The translations under genes and the position numbers were made by a program. From positions 1 through 64,000 of the forward strand of contig DATKGQ010000019.1 of NCBI GenBank assembly GCA_035510715.1: 64,000 bases of DNA. Direction: 5' to 3'. The notes beneath the pieces were generated by a model, which was given only the letters and a program-made list of their open reading frames with translations, did no database searches and was not told where the DNA came from. Below, piece by piece: positions 33,516 through 41,926 of the stretch. The stretch comes from DATKGQ01 sp035510715 (GTDB taxonomy: Bacteria > Patescibacteriota > Saccharimonadia > Saccharimonadales > UBA4665). Within the stretch, counting starts at the first letter, position 1. Each line of letters starts with the position of its first letter.

Positions 33516-34955
33516 TCAGGCGTAATTATCGGTCCAGTCGTTTTGGAGCAGAACAAGATCGCCGGCAGCGACAAATTCCGACAGATTAGAGTAAAACTTC
33601 AACGGTTCCGGCTCGATCCTAAGCTCGCCCTTAAATCCGGCTGATTCCAGTCCGGCTCTAATATGCTTGGCGGCTGAATTTTTCATCAGTACGACAATAT
33701 CGCAGCCGGAGGCCGCTATCAGCTCGCCGGCCAGATGATGGATAGCCTTTTTCTGCCTGCCCTGATCAACCAGTCCCGGCGTCACGTAAATTTTGCGCTC
33801 GGCCGGCAATTCAGCTAACAGGACAGTACCGGCCCTGATACCTTCTATATTGCCATTGTAAGTGTCATCAATAATCCAGGCTTCGCTCAGCTTGTAAGGC
33901 TCCATCCGGTGTTCAAAGGCGGTAGTTTTGGCAACGCCGGCAATGATCTGCTTGTCACTTAATCCGAACCCGTCAGCCAGTACCGCCGCCAGGGCTACGG
34001 GACCGATGTTGTGTCGGCCGAGCAGCTTGGTGTGAAGGTGCAGCGAACGTGTATTCTTGTTTAAATGGAAGGAAGTCCCGTTAATCGACAGCCGGACATC
34101 ATTTATTGTCCAGCCGGCCACGCCGTTTTTGCTGTAAAGAGTATATTCAGGCTTAATAAACGGTTCGGCGGCCAGCGACTCGCCGTTAACGTAGACATGC
34201 TTATTGTCCAGATAGGCGGCTAGGCTGAAAATATCCTCGCCGGCTTTGTCAACGGTCTTATAGCGGTCCAGATGCGCCGGCGCCAGACCGGTAATAATGC
34301 CGTGTGTCGGCCGGGTAACATTGGCAAAGCGCAGAATATCGCCGGGCCGGTTTTCGCCGTATTCGACGATAATGATGTCAACGTCCTTACTGAGGGTCTT
34401 GGCAAAGATGGCGTGGGAAAGGGCAACGTTTTTATTGGCCGGCGTGGCAAATACTTTTTTACCTTCGCTCAGCACAGTTAAAAGTATTTCTTTCATGCTG
34501 GTCTTGGCATAGCTGCCGGCAATCGCGATTATAGGCGACTTGTGGCGGCGGAAGATATTTGCCGAGACGGCCACGAGATGGTCTTCGCGCGGTTGGACTA
34601 TAAATACCCGGCCCAGCCATAACGGGACGATAACCAGATGCGCCCAGACTATCGGGTAGGAGATAAGTATCAGCGCCCCGTAGCCCAAGCCATTGCTCAA
34701 GTGATGCCAGTGCCAGAGATATAACACCAGCAATCCGGCCAGTATCTGGACAGACATGCCCAGCAGTAATGAGGCTTGCAGTAAACGGGCCGATTTTGTC
34801 GGTACTAATTGACGTCGGACAGCGACTTTGGAAAAATCCTCCGTCCGCCAGAACCACTTTAAATATGGCCAAACCCGATATTCAGTACTTTGCAGCATAT
34901 AGGTTAAAACCGCGCTGAAACGCGGTGAATACATACTGATAATGCCTTTGATCAT
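33516..34955 (-). CDS. murF: Mur ligase family protein, MurF-like, with N-terminal membrane region
   Basis: A 479-residue Mur ligase. The ATP loop is AIAGSYAKTSMKEILL (about 145-160), instead of the common GTNGKT; VEYGENRPGDI and TGLAPAHLDRYKTVD fit the central domain; and GRHNIGPVALAAVLAD and IDDTYNGNIEGIRAG match MurF. Residues 55-130 contain two hydrophobic segments absent from standard MurF, so it is probably membrane-bound. Adds D-Ala-D-Ala to the UDP-MurNAc tripeptide, consistent with ddl next door. Its ATG overlaps the stop of the upstream hydrolase (ATGA) and has the Shine-Dalgarno AGAGGAG. A different Mur-type ligase is possible. Confidence 0.8.
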   Translation of the reverse strand: MIKGIISMYSPRFSAVLTYMLQSTEYRVWPYLKWFWRTEDFSKVAVRRQLVPTKSARLLQASLLLGMSVQILAGLLVLYLWHWHHLSNGLGYGALILISYPIVWAHLVIVPLWLGRVFIVQPREDHLVAVSANIFRRHKSPIIAIAGSYAKTSMKEILLTVLSEGKKVFATPANKNVALSHAIFAKTLSKDVDIIIVEYGENRPGDILRFANVTRPTHGIITGLAPAHLDRYKTVDKAGEDIFSLAAYLDNKHVYVNGESLAAEPFIKPEYTLYSKNGVAGWTINDVRLSINGTSFHLNKNTRSLHLHTKLLGRHNIGPVALAAVLADGFGLSDKQIIAGVAKTTAFEHRMEPYKLSEAWIIDDTYNGNIEGIRAGTVLLAELPAERKIYVTPGLVDQGRQKKAIHHLAGELIAASGCDIVVLMKNSAAKHIRAGLESAGFKGELRIEPEPLKFYSNLSEFVAAGDLVLLQNDWTDNYA

Positions 34956-35704
34956 GCTAGAAACTCCTCTACCACCTTTATTACAGCCGCCGGTTGGTCG
35001 CGGTGGACATAATGACCGGCCGACGGTATTATTTTCAAACTTGAATTTTTTATTAACTGTTGAAACCGCCGGCCAAAAGCCGGTGGCGTGGTTTGATCGT
35101 TTTCGCCGTAGACCAACAATGTCGGCAGCTTAAGCCGGCCGGCCTCGGCCTGGACATCATCAGCCACAATCCTTTTGAATGTCGGGCTCATATGCTCGGC
35201 TGTCAGCATATCGGAGCCGGCCTTCCGGTAAAGTGTCCGGCGGAGTTTTGACTGGATTGAAGCCGGCAGCGGCGCAGCTAACAGTTTCCCGGTTTTGGCA
35301 ACTGATTTAATAACAGCTGCCCGCTTAGAATCATTGTCACGGATTCCGGCACTGGATAATAAAACAAGCTTGTCGGCTTTAAGCTGCCCGCTGCCCAAAC
35401 CCCTGACGGCGATAGCTCCGCCGTTGCTGTGGCCGATATAGGCATAGACGTCCAAAACCCCAAGTTTTTGTAATAAATGCTCCACAAAGGCTGCAAAGTC
35501 GTCTAGGCCCCAGGCTCCGACCGGTATCTCACTGCCGCCAAAGCCCGGCAAATCAGGCGTGATCACCTCATAGCGATCGGCCAGTATAGAGCTAAGTGTT
35601 GCCAGGCCGCCGGCCTGATCCGCCCAGCCGTGCAGCAGAATGATTGATTTACCCTTGCCGCTACGGTCATAGCGCGTCAATAACTTGTCAACGACAATCT
35701 GCAT
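34952..35704 (-). CDS. alpha/beta hydrolase
   Basis: A 250-residue alpha/beta hydrolase with oxyanion motif LLHGWADQAGG, nucleophile Ser93 in GHSNGGAIAV, DLPGFGGSEIP, acid in VYGENDQTTPP and histidine in AGHYVHRDQP. Likely an esterase or lactonase; substrate unknown. TATACT (35717-35712) lies 7 nt before the ATG, so it starts a leaderless hydrolase-murF operon. The pairing with a Mur ligase hints at an envelope link, but this is weak inference. Confidence 0.9.
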   Translation of the reverse strand: MQIVVDKLLTRYDRSGKGKSIILLHGWADQAGGLATLSSILADRYEVITPDLPGFGGSEIPVGAWGLDDFAAFVEHLLQKLGVLDVYAYIGHSNGGAIAVRGLGSGQLKADKLVLLSSAGIRDNDSKRAAVIKSVAKTGKLLAAPLPASIQSKLRRTLYRKAGSDMLTAEHMSPTFKRIVADDVQAEAGRLKLPTLLVYGENDQTTPPAFGRRFQQLIKNSSLKIIPSAGHYVHRDQPAAVIKVVEEFLA

Positions 35705-35711
35705 ATATAAA

Positions 35712-35717
35712 AGTATA
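35712..35717 (-). promoter_or_regulatory. -10 hexamer of the hydrolase-murF operon
   Basis: TATACT, 7 nt, ATG 35704: leaderless spacing. Confidence 0.55.
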
Positions 35718-35737
35718 CTCGTTAACTCATGGGAAGA

Positions 35738-37186
35738 TTAGAGTGATTGCTGCAGCAGGTTTAGCGAGTCGGATGTAGATGATGAGCCTCCTGAGAAAAT
35801 ACCGCTTAAATCCGGTCCCAGCTGAGTAAGCAGCTGCAGAACTGATTCAGCATTGGCCGGCACGGTCACCGTTACCGGTTGGTTGAAGTGGCCAAGTGTC
35901 AGCGTGACACTTAATTGATCGCCGCTGCTATCGGTGGTCGATAAACTCAACTGGTCAACAATCTTATTGGATTTATCGATCCAGATGTCGAACGGGTATT
36001 TATTAAAGTTGGCACTGTTAATCATATTCTCAACCGAGGCAATTGAAGATTCATCAATTGTCAGATCTTTCAGTTTGGCTGACTGCAAGCCCGTAAAGAA
36101 GGACTTAAGCATCCCAGAGTTAATCTCCATCTGGTAATGGTAGCTGGACTGGCCGTCAATTATCGCCGGAGCAAAGGTTTTCTGGGCGGTCAGAAACGGA
36201 TGACTTTGATAAAGATTACCGATAGTGCTGGCTTCAGACTGGGAAAGCTTGCCGATGGAAAAGTTACTGTTAGTGTCGGACTTGGCGCTGCTTTCGATGC
36301 TCTGCAGCAAACTTTGATTAATCACAAACCATTGGTTGTTAATGTCGCCGAGGACGGTACCTAGCGAACTGGCTCCGGCAGCACCCGATGACTGAGCTAG
36401 CCCCAGAAGTTGGGACAGACCGGACAGGCCGCCGACTTTAATATATATATCATGGCCGTCGGTGCTTGCCACGCTAACCGTGACATTCGTTACAATAGCA
36501 TTAACTGACATATTGGCTTCGAACTTGCCGCCCTTGGCATAAGCACCGCTGAGCATACCATTAAATGTTTGGCCGATCGACTTATCGGTAATTGAAAACT
36601 TTGAATTAAACTGCAGGCTTGTTAAATTGTTGCCATAAAGCATGTTGACAAGCGATTGCTTGACGATATTGACCGGCCGGCTGGGTAAATAAAACTGGGT
36701 ATAGGCGCCAAATAGGATAGCTAAAAGTACAACCACCACCACCGGAATACCTATAAACATCTGACGGCGCTTTTTGGCCGGGGCCTTAACCGGTACCGTG
36801 GCGGCCGGACTGGACGCAACCGGATTATCGCCTGGCGCAGGCGGCGGCTGGGTAACTGTTGCGGGCGGGGTATCAAAAGGCGGCGGCGCCACAACCGGCG
36901 ACTGGACTGAATCGTCATGGGGCGGGTCTGATGATTCCGGCGGCTGTATATCGGCCGAAGAAGCAGCTCCCATAGACGGTGAAATTACCTGGGGCTGGAA
37001 AGTTGTTGTTATCTTTGTTGGCACCGGCACATCAACCGGGTGTTCGGTTACTGGGTGAGGAAATACCGGCGGTTTAACCGGTGCGGCATCATGTACATCA
37101 GCCATTGACGGAATCGTTTTTGGCGAATTAGACGCTTGATCAATGTCAGCGTCTGGATTTGATTGATTATCGCGATCTGGAAACAT
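35738..37186 (-). CDS. bitopic protein, proline-rich tail, lipoprotein-like outer domain
   Basis: A 482-residue protein: an acidic, Pro-rich cytoplasmic region of about 140 residues, a basic stop AKKRRQ, a membrane segment (about 144-166) and a large exported domain of mixed strands (LTSLQFNSKFSITD, GKFEANMSVNAIV, YIKVGGLSGLSQLLGLA) ending with Gly/Ser-rich residues. The repeated beta layout recalls LppX/LolA-like lipid-binding folds, but this is a structural guess. It is next to the shorter anchored protein at 37244-38128, which it resembles in plan. Confidence 0.6.
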   Translation of the reverse strand: MFPDRDNQSNPDADIDQASNSPKTIPSMADVHDAAPVKPPVFPHPVTEHPVDVPVPTKITTTFQPQVISPSMGAASSADIQPPESSDPPHDDSVQSPVVAPPPFDTPPATVTQPPPAPGDNPVASSPAATVPVKAPAKKRRQMFIGIPVVVVVLLAILFGAYTQFYLPSRPVNIVKQSLVNMLYGNNLTSLQFNSKFSITDKSIGQTFNGMLSGAYAKGGKFEANMSVNAIVTNVTVSVASTDGHDIYIKVGGLSGLSQLLGLAQSSGAAGASSLGTVLGDINNQWFVINQSLLQSIESSAKSDTNSNFSIGKLSQSEASTIGNLYQSHPFLTAQKTFAPAIIDGQSSYHYQMEINSGMLKSFFTGLQSAKLKDLTIDESSIASVENMINSANFNKYPFDIWIDKSNKIVDQLSLSTTDSSGDQLSVTLTLGHFNQPVTVTVPANAESVLQLLTQLGPDLSGIFSGGSSSTSDSLNLLQQSL

Positions 37187-37243
37187 TATTGATACTACTA
37201 ATGATTATTTTTAATTATTACAGACTAATATATAAAAAGCTAA

Positions 37244-38128
37244 TTATTGTTCGACAGTAAGCAATTTTTTCTCTAGGGCAGCGGTGGGAATAGTATGCGT
37301 CGGGACCGTTATGGCCGGCTGGACGCCGTAATCAGCATATAACTCGGTGTGATTGCTGCCCGGATAATTGATCTCGACCAACTGCCGGGAAGCCGGGTTA
37401 ATGGCAAATTGCACTTTGAGCGGCGTATCACCCTGGTAGTTGCTGGCGCTAAGCTCCGGTACGTTTTTATAGCCTTCGTCAAGCGCAAACTTCGTCAAGA
37501 GCCTGGCGTAAGCAACCGGCGCAACAGTTACCTGAAAGACGTCCACTGCCCGGCCGTTAACTTGCCCATATTGAACCTGTGAAAAATTGGCCGTAAAAAC
37601 CTTATCGGCTTTGATCCGGTTTAACAGCCCGGCCCGTTCACTGGGCGGCAAGTCCCCTATTGGCACGATCCCAAGTAAGGACTGGCCGAACAAATGATCC
37701 AGCGGATCGGCTGTCAAGCCGCCAGTAGGACTTTTGCTCCAGATGCCGACAATGCCGCTGAAGTTGAAAGGCTTACCATTGGCCGGCTTGACGGCAGTTT
37801 TAATAGCCGTATAACGCGTATAGTCAACTGCCGGCGTACCAATAGTTTCGGTCGACACCACGCTGTTATTCTCTGATAACACCGCGTTAGATATGGCAAT
37901 ATTATTCTTGCCAAGTTCAAGCGTTATGGTTTCCTTTAAATTCTGGCCGCTGCCACTCTCGGTCACCTGCCTGGTTACAGCCGAAGTAGCCATACTGTTG
38001 TTAAACATTCCCCAAAAGACTGCCTTGGGGCTTTCAAAGATATGCGACCACCAGAACCAGCCGCCGATAAAGACGACCACCACTATCAGCAGTGCGATTA
38101 CTCTGATTTGTTCTCTAAATACCTTCAA
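37244..38128 (-). CDS. anchored exported protein, related in plan to its neighbour
   Basis: A 294-residue protein with one N-terminal membrane segment (about 8-28, VIALLIVVVVFIGGWFWW) and an exported domain (SPKAVFWGMFNNSMATSAVT, GQNLKETITLELGKNNIAIS, GDTPLKVQFAINPASRQLVE). Like the 482-residue neighbour, it starts its outer domain with a short helix followed by long antiparallel strands; they may be diverged duplicates. The only start is TTG 38128, preceded at a distance by AAGGAAGGA. No catalytic motif is seen. Confidence 0.62.
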   Translation of the reverse strand: MKVFREQIRVIALLIVVVVFIGGWFWWSHIFESPKAVFWGMFNNSMATSAVTRQVTESGSGQNLKETITLELGKNNIAISNAVLSENNSVVSTETIGTPAVDYTRYTAIKTAVKPANGKPFNFSGIVGIWSKSPTGGLTADPLDHLFGQSLLGIVPIGDLPPSERAGLLNRIKADKVFTANFSQVQYGQVNGRAVDVFQVTVAPVAYARLLTKFALDEGYKNVPELSASNYQGDTPLKVQFAINPASRQLVEINYPGSNHTELYADYGVQPAITVPTHTIPTAALEKKLLTVEQ

Positions 38129-38162
38129 GGCTTTTTGGACCTAATCCTTCCTTTTAAAGATT

Positions 38163-38239
38163 TGGTGGAGATGCGGGGAGTCGAACCCCGGGCCTCAGCA
38201 ATGCGAATGCTGCGCTCTAGCCAACTGAGCTACATCCCC
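38163..38239 (-). tRNA. tRNA-Ala(CGC)
   Basis: A 77-nt tRNA with encoded CCA. Acceptor GGGGATG pairs with CATCTCC, including G3-U70, the alanine identity pair; D arm GCTCAGTTGGCTAGAGC; anticodon loop TTCGCAT with anticodon CGC; T arm CGGGGTTCGACTCCCCG. It decodes GCG. The gene borders an AT-rich island (38240-39372). Confidence 0.96.
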
Positions 38240-38486
38240 TTCCAGGAAATGTCTTATCAGCACTGTAATATCATACATCGTAGAAAGATTTTTGTTGTTA
38301 TATAACACTTTTTACTTAAGAGTTGGTATTAGGGTTATAGGTAACGTCAAGCGGTAAATTGGTGGACTTGAGTGGATTGTTTTGGAACCAAGTTCATGAA
38401 CAACTTATTGTTTGGTATAAAGAATTCCACACCGCATTGATAGGTCATACAACAGATACTTATACTAAAATACATTAGCCCATTTG
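38240..38486. other. AT-rich spacer with coding-like relic
   Basis: Between tRNA-Ala and the toxin gene. It holds a 12-bp perfect palindrome TGTTATATAACA (38296-38307) and a short plus-strand open stretch (GTG 38362 to TAG 38478; reads LFWNQVHEQLIVWYKEFHTA) that looks protein-like but is only 38 residues and probably a relic. Confidence 0.35.
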
Positions 38487-38741
38487 TTATCTATAAACAT
38501 CTTTACGATGTCTGATACGGAGAACAAGGATTTTACCGTCGGATCTTAGCAGAACGATTAACCTATAAGCTCCAACGCGAAATCGGTGAGTGGCTCCTGC
38601 ATAGTTAACAAGTGGTGTTGCAAATTCAAGTGAGTTTTCTGTGCTTTGCCAATATAATAGTTTAGTTCTCAGCCGTGACTGAGTTTTATTTGGTAACTTA
38701 TTCATGTCTCTTTTAGCCGATTCCGAAAAGATAAATTGCAT
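38487..38741 (-). CDS. RelE/ParE-family toxin
   Basis: An 84-residue RelE-superfamily protein: FIFSESAKRDMNKLPNKTQS at the start, the strand pair HRFRVGAYRLIVLLR and the C-terminal LRIRHRKDVY, with basic and histidine residues typical of mRNA-cleaving RelE or gyrase-binding ParE toxins. It follows the antitoxin by 6 bp, same operon. The length is standard. Which target it attacks cannot be decided from sequence. Confidence 0.87.
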   Translation of the reverse strand: MQFIFSESAKRDMNKLPNKTQSRLRTKLLYWQSTENSLEFATPLVNYAGATHRFRVGAYRLIVLLRSDGKILVLRIRHRKDVYR

Positions 38742-38747
38742 AAGGTT

Positions 38748-38993
38748 TTAGTCTTCTAGGTTAGAGAATACTTCCTCGAGTGTGTAGGTTTTGTCCTTTG
38801 CGGCTTTCTTTAGAGTTGCTAGGAACTCAGTATCTTGTGATTCTAACAGATCTTCTAGATAGTCAAGGTCTATAAGAGCCAAATCAGGGCGGCCACGCTT
38901 AGTAATGATTGCCATTGTCTTTCCGCCTCGGACACTTTTAGCTATCGTAGCATATGAATCACGTAATTCTGTTGCTTTCACTATCGTTGTCAT
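38748..38993 (-). CDS. Phd/YefM-family antitoxin
   Basis: An 81-residue antitoxin: VKATELRDSYATIAKSVRGG at the start is the DNA-binding Phd/YefM fold, IITKRGRPDLALIDLDYLED the dimer core, and an acidic C-terminal segment (LEEVFSNLED) wraps the toxin. AAAGGA lies 5 nt before the ATG. It is the first gene of the operon and probably autorepresses through the palindrome at 39014-39038. Confidence 0.9.
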   Translation of the reverse strand: MTTIVKATELRDSYATIAKSVRGGKTMAIITKRGRPDLALIDLDYLEDLLESQDTEFLATLKKAAKDKTYTLEEVFSNLED

Positions 38994-39013
38994 ATTATCC
39001 TTTCATATATTTA

Positions 39014-39038
39014 AAGTATACATTTAAAACGTATACTT
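39014..39038. promoter_or_regulatory. operator palindrome of the toxin-antitoxin operon
   Basis: AAGTATAC (39014-39021) and GTATACTT (39031-39038) are exact inverted 8-mers with a 9-bp spacer. They fill the space between the -35 and -10 boxes, a good place for autorepression by a Phd/YefM dimer. Confidence 0.75.
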
Positions 39039-39044
39039 AGTCAA
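39015..39044 (-). promoter_or_regulatory. promoter of the toxin-antitoxin operon
   Basis: TTGACT (39044-39039), 18-bp spacer, TATACT (39020-39015); leader about 15 nt to ATG 38993. Confidence 0.7.
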
Positions 39045-39053
39045 TAGAAAAGC

Positions 39054-39212
39054 TTGATAGTGGGAATCTCTTGGACGCAATGGCATCAAATTAAAACTTA
39101 TCTTATTGAAGTCTATAAATCAGTTCATGAGCAATCCATGATAATTAATGTTCTTAGTTCCCAACTATTTCAGGAACCCAAGGCAGTATCGTATAAGTTA
39201 AGCAAGTTCTAA
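39054..39212 (+). CDS. possible small protein or gene relic, 52 aa
   Basis: A TTG-started open frame (TTG ATA GTG GGA) reading VGISWTQWHQIKTYLIEVYK and ending SYKLSKF. Its composition looks coding-like, and it is divergent from the antitoxin. Not recognised; may be a remnant of a larger gene of the island. Confidence 0.25.
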   Translation: MIVGISWTQWHQIKTYLIEVYKSVHEQSMIINVLSSQLFQEPKAVSYKLSKF

Positions 39213-39372
39213 GTAAATACTAGGTGGATGGTACGGCTTGCAATTCAGGCAAGAGTGATTTAACGGTAGATTTGGTTTCGTTGAATATGGTTAGACTAGC
39301 TGAAGTAGTAGCACATGTTGCTTGCGGGCCCACATAGTAGAATATAGCACTTTGCAATAAGCATAAGAGTAT

Positions 39373-39458
39373 TGGTGGGGATGAAAGGACTTGAACCTTC
39401 ATAAGCCTAAGCTTACTAGCTCCTGAAGCTAGCGCGTCTACCGTTTCGCCACATCCCC
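39373..39458 (-). tRNA. tRNA-Leu(CAG)
   Basis: An 86-nt class II tRNA with encoded CCA. Acceptor GGGGATG pairs with CATCCCC; anticodon stem CTAGC/GCTAG with loop TTCAGGA, anticodon CAG; long variable arm (TAAGCTTAGGCTTA) typical of tRNA-Leu; T arm AAGGTTCAAGTCCTT. It decodes CUG. It closes the island that begins after tRNA-Ala. Confidence 0.95.
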
Positions 39459-39504
39459 GCGGATTTAAAACTACTACTGTTAATCTTAACACAAATCCAG
39501 GGTC

Positions 39505-41265
39505 TTAATCGTCAACTTTAGCCCTGAGGATTTCCCAATTCTGAACATTATTAAACCGGTCGGTGGCCTCGTTAATGGTATGCTCTGTCAGGCCATAGAC
39601 TGATTCGCGGGTCAGATACAGATAACGCGGCTGATACAGCCCTAGGGCCGGTGCGTCCTGCTGCCAGGCCTGCAGAAATGGTTCGTATTTAATCACTCTC
39701 AGCGCCGGATCATAACGCGTCCGACCGGCCTCCAGGGATTGGTCGACTACGGCAGAAGAGTATTCGGAAAAATTAACGGTCTGCTGATTGCTGCCCCAGT
39801 AGACATAGACGTCCGGATCAACACCGATTGAGATACCGTACAGCAGCGCGTCATATTCTCGGAACGTAACGGTGTTCTGTAAATCAGTATTGTCCTGAAT
39901 AATAACCTCGGCTTCAACACCTATCGTCCGCCACTCTTTGGCCAGCATACCGGTAACGTAACGGGATTCCGGATCATTATCAGCGTACAATTTGAAACGC
40001 AGGACTTGCCCGGCTTTATAACGCAGTCCGTTACTGCCCAGCAGCCAACCGTTACTTTGGAGTTCCTGGGCAGCGGCCAGCGTATTCATTGGTAACTGCT
40101 CAAAAGTCGGATTAAAGGCCAGCTGGCCGTTAAGCAACGGTTCCCTGACCGGGATAACCGGATAACCCAGCCCGTTAATAATGGCATTGACATCGGCTGC
40201 CTGGACCAGTGCCTGCCGGACTGCCGTATCGGATAAAATTGCAGTGGAAGTGTTAAAAAACACCATGTTAGCAGCCGTCAGCGGCATGCTGTAGGTTTGC
40301 AGTTGTTTGTCTTTGGCCAAAACGGCTAGGACACTATTCAGTCCGGACATACCGTCAAGCTGGCCGGCTTGAAAGCTGGACACAAGTTGCCCTTGATCAT
40401 GAAAAGCCCGGACAATAAAACCACTGAGCTTCGGTTCGCCGCTATTATAGCGGGCAAACGGCAAGAGCGTAATTTGTTCCTGCTTGGTTTGCGGAGTATT
40501 GCCTTCTACATTAAGGTTTTCCCATTCAAAGGGCCCCGATCCGACCGGATTAATATTGAAAGCCGCTGTACTCAGCGTCTCAGCCGGAATGTTAGCTAGT
40601 AGGTGCCGCGGAATTATGCCGTTAGTTAAAGAGTACGGAAACGAGGTTAAAGGATTAGCCAGCGTAAAAATTACGGTTAACGACCCTTCAGCTGATACTT
40701 GGACGTCCTGCCAGTTACCGCTCAGCGGCGAAGCGGCATTTGGGTTTTGAATAAGATCATACGTAAAGACGACATCACTCGAAGTCAGCGGCTGGCCGTC
40801 CTGCCAGACAAGGTGGGGTTTTAAGTGGACAGTGTATATTCTCCCAGTGGTATCAACGCTCCAGCGGCTGGCCAGGTCGCCGACCAGCTGGTTCTGGTTG
40901 TTATAAGTCAGTAGACTGGAAAAAACCAGATGGCAAACCGCCGTATCAACCGGTGACGTCGCATAGATCGGGTTTGCAGTTGTAAAATCACCCAAAACAC
41001 CCTCAGTATAGGTACCGCCCCGGACCGGTTGCAGGGTCTGGTAGTAATTGCTCAGCAAATTAATCTGAACCGCGACAATACCGGTTAGCAAAATGATCAG
41101 GCCAAGCCAGCTAATAATAAACCGGCGGACATTCAGTAGACGGTTTAAGCGGCGGATGAGATGTTTTTCTACATCCTGTCCGGTTTTGGAGCCGAACTTC
41201 TTAACTTGCCGCTGACTTTTGCGCAACCGTCTATGAAAACGCAGCCGGATTGTTTTAGTTGTCAT
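39505..41265 (-). CDS. membrane-anchored peptide-type ABC substrate-binding protein
   Basis: A 586-residue SBP_bac_5-family protein: GGTYTEGVLGDFTTANPIYA at the mature start, YTVHLKPHLVWQDGQPLTSS (the family signature), GSGPFEWEN, VFFNTSTAILSDTAVRQAL. A membrane segment (about 50-70) preceded by a very basic tail anchors it; there is no lipobox. It normally hands oligopeptides to a permease, but no permease or ATPase gene is near. It lies 25 bp after secG. Confidence 0.88.
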   Translation of the reverse strand: MTTKTIRLRFHRRLRKSQRQVKKFGSKTGQDVEKHLIRRLNRLLNVRRFIISWLGLIILLTGIVAVQINLLSNYYQTLQPVRGGTYTEGVLGDFTTANPIYATSPVDTAVCHLVFSSLLTYNNQNQLVGDLASRWSVDTTGRIYTVHLKPHLVWQDGQPLTSSDVVFTYDLIQNPNAASPLSGNWQDVQVSAEGSLTVIFTLANPLTSFPYSLTNGIIPRHLLANIPAETLSTAAFNINPVGSGPFEWENLNVEGNTPQTKQEQITLLPFARYNSGEPKLSGFIVRAFHDQGQLVSSFQAGQLDGMSGLNSVLAVLAKDKQLQTYSMPLTAANMVFFNTSTAILSDTAVRQALVQAADVNAIINGLGYPVIPVREPLLNGQLAFNPTFEQLPMNTLAAAQELQSNGWLLGSNGLRYKAGQVLRFKLYADNDPESRYVTGMLAKEWRTIGVEAEVIIQDNTDLQNTVTFREYDALLYGISIGVDPDVYVYWGSNQQTVNFSEYSSAVVDQSLEAGRTRYDPALRVIKYEPFLQAWQQDAPALGLYQPRYLYLTRESVYGLTEHTINEATDRFNNVQNWEILRAKVDD

Positions 41266-41290
41266 AACCTATCGGTCAAACTTTATGACT

Positions 41291-41503
41291 TTAAGTAGCA
41301 ATGCTCAGAGCTAAGGACACCACAAAAGTCACAATCATTATAATTGTTAACTGAAATAATGTTTTATCGGTGCCGCGGCGGGTCATGTTGATTTCGCCGC
41401 TGCCGCCCAGGCCTGCCCCTAAAGAAGCGCCCCTGGTTTGGACAAGGATCAGGATTGTCATGATAATCATAGAACCGATAGTGATGTAATTAAGTAATGT
41501 CAT
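41291..41503 (-). CDS. secG: preprotein translocase subunit SecG
   Basis: A 70-residue protein with two membrane helices (residues 4-22, 50-69) and the conserved central loop LVQTRGASLGAGLGGSGE. SecG supports SecYEG protein export. The ATG overlaps the stop of the holin-like gene (ATGA). Confidence 0.93.
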   Translation of the reverse strand: MTLLNYITIGSMIIMTILILVQTRGASLGAGLGGSGEINMTRRGTDKTLFQLTIIMIVTFVVSLALSIAT

Positions 41504-41850
41504 ATACCTTCTAATATAGTTGTCACTAGATAGTTTATCAGTCCGATGACCATACCGGCAAGTATCGCGGCACCAAAATTAGTGACGTGCAGCGGCGTAT
41601 AAAGCTTGCTGGCTATAAAAACCATCAGGCCGTTGATGATTATCATGAACAGTCCCAGAGTCAGTAGAACTGCCGGCAGAGCCAGAATAACAATGACCGG
41701 CTTGATTACTATATTAATTATCGCCAGGACAAGTCCGGCAATCAGGATAACATAAATATCATTGTTGTAACTGACCCGGTTACCGAGAATGGCCGCAGCG
41801 ATCCAGATACCCAGACCGCAGACCAGCCAGCGGATGAGAAAACGGATCAT
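41500..41850 (-). CDS. phage holin family (PF04020, YvlD-like) membrane protein
   Basis: A 116-residue four-helix membrane protein starting MIRFLIRWLVCGLGIWIAAA, with LVLAIINIVIKPVIVILALP and LTLGLFMIIINGLMVFIASK, the PF04020 pattern. Despite the family name, these are chromosomal envelope proteins rather than phage lysis proteins. I chose ATG 41850 over 41916, which adds an unlikely 22-residue leader; AGGA lies 11 nt before it. Translation is coupled to secG. Confidence 0.85.
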   Translation of the reverse strand: MIRFLIRWLVCGLGIWIAAAILGNRVSYNNDIYVILIAGLVLAIINIVIKPVIVILALPAVLLTLGLFMIIINGLMVFIASKLYTPLHVTNFGAAILAGMVIGLINYLVTTILEGI

Positions 41851-41926
41851 CGGCCGTTCCTGAAAGTGACGCAGATGCATAAGCAGTATTGTATGCCAGC
41901 TGAGCAGCGGCGACAAGCAGGCTAAC

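Noticed and set aside
39220..39492. 90-codon minus-strand frame
   Set aside because: Its first part is translated tRNA-Leu (the common GCGETVDALASGASKL artefact).
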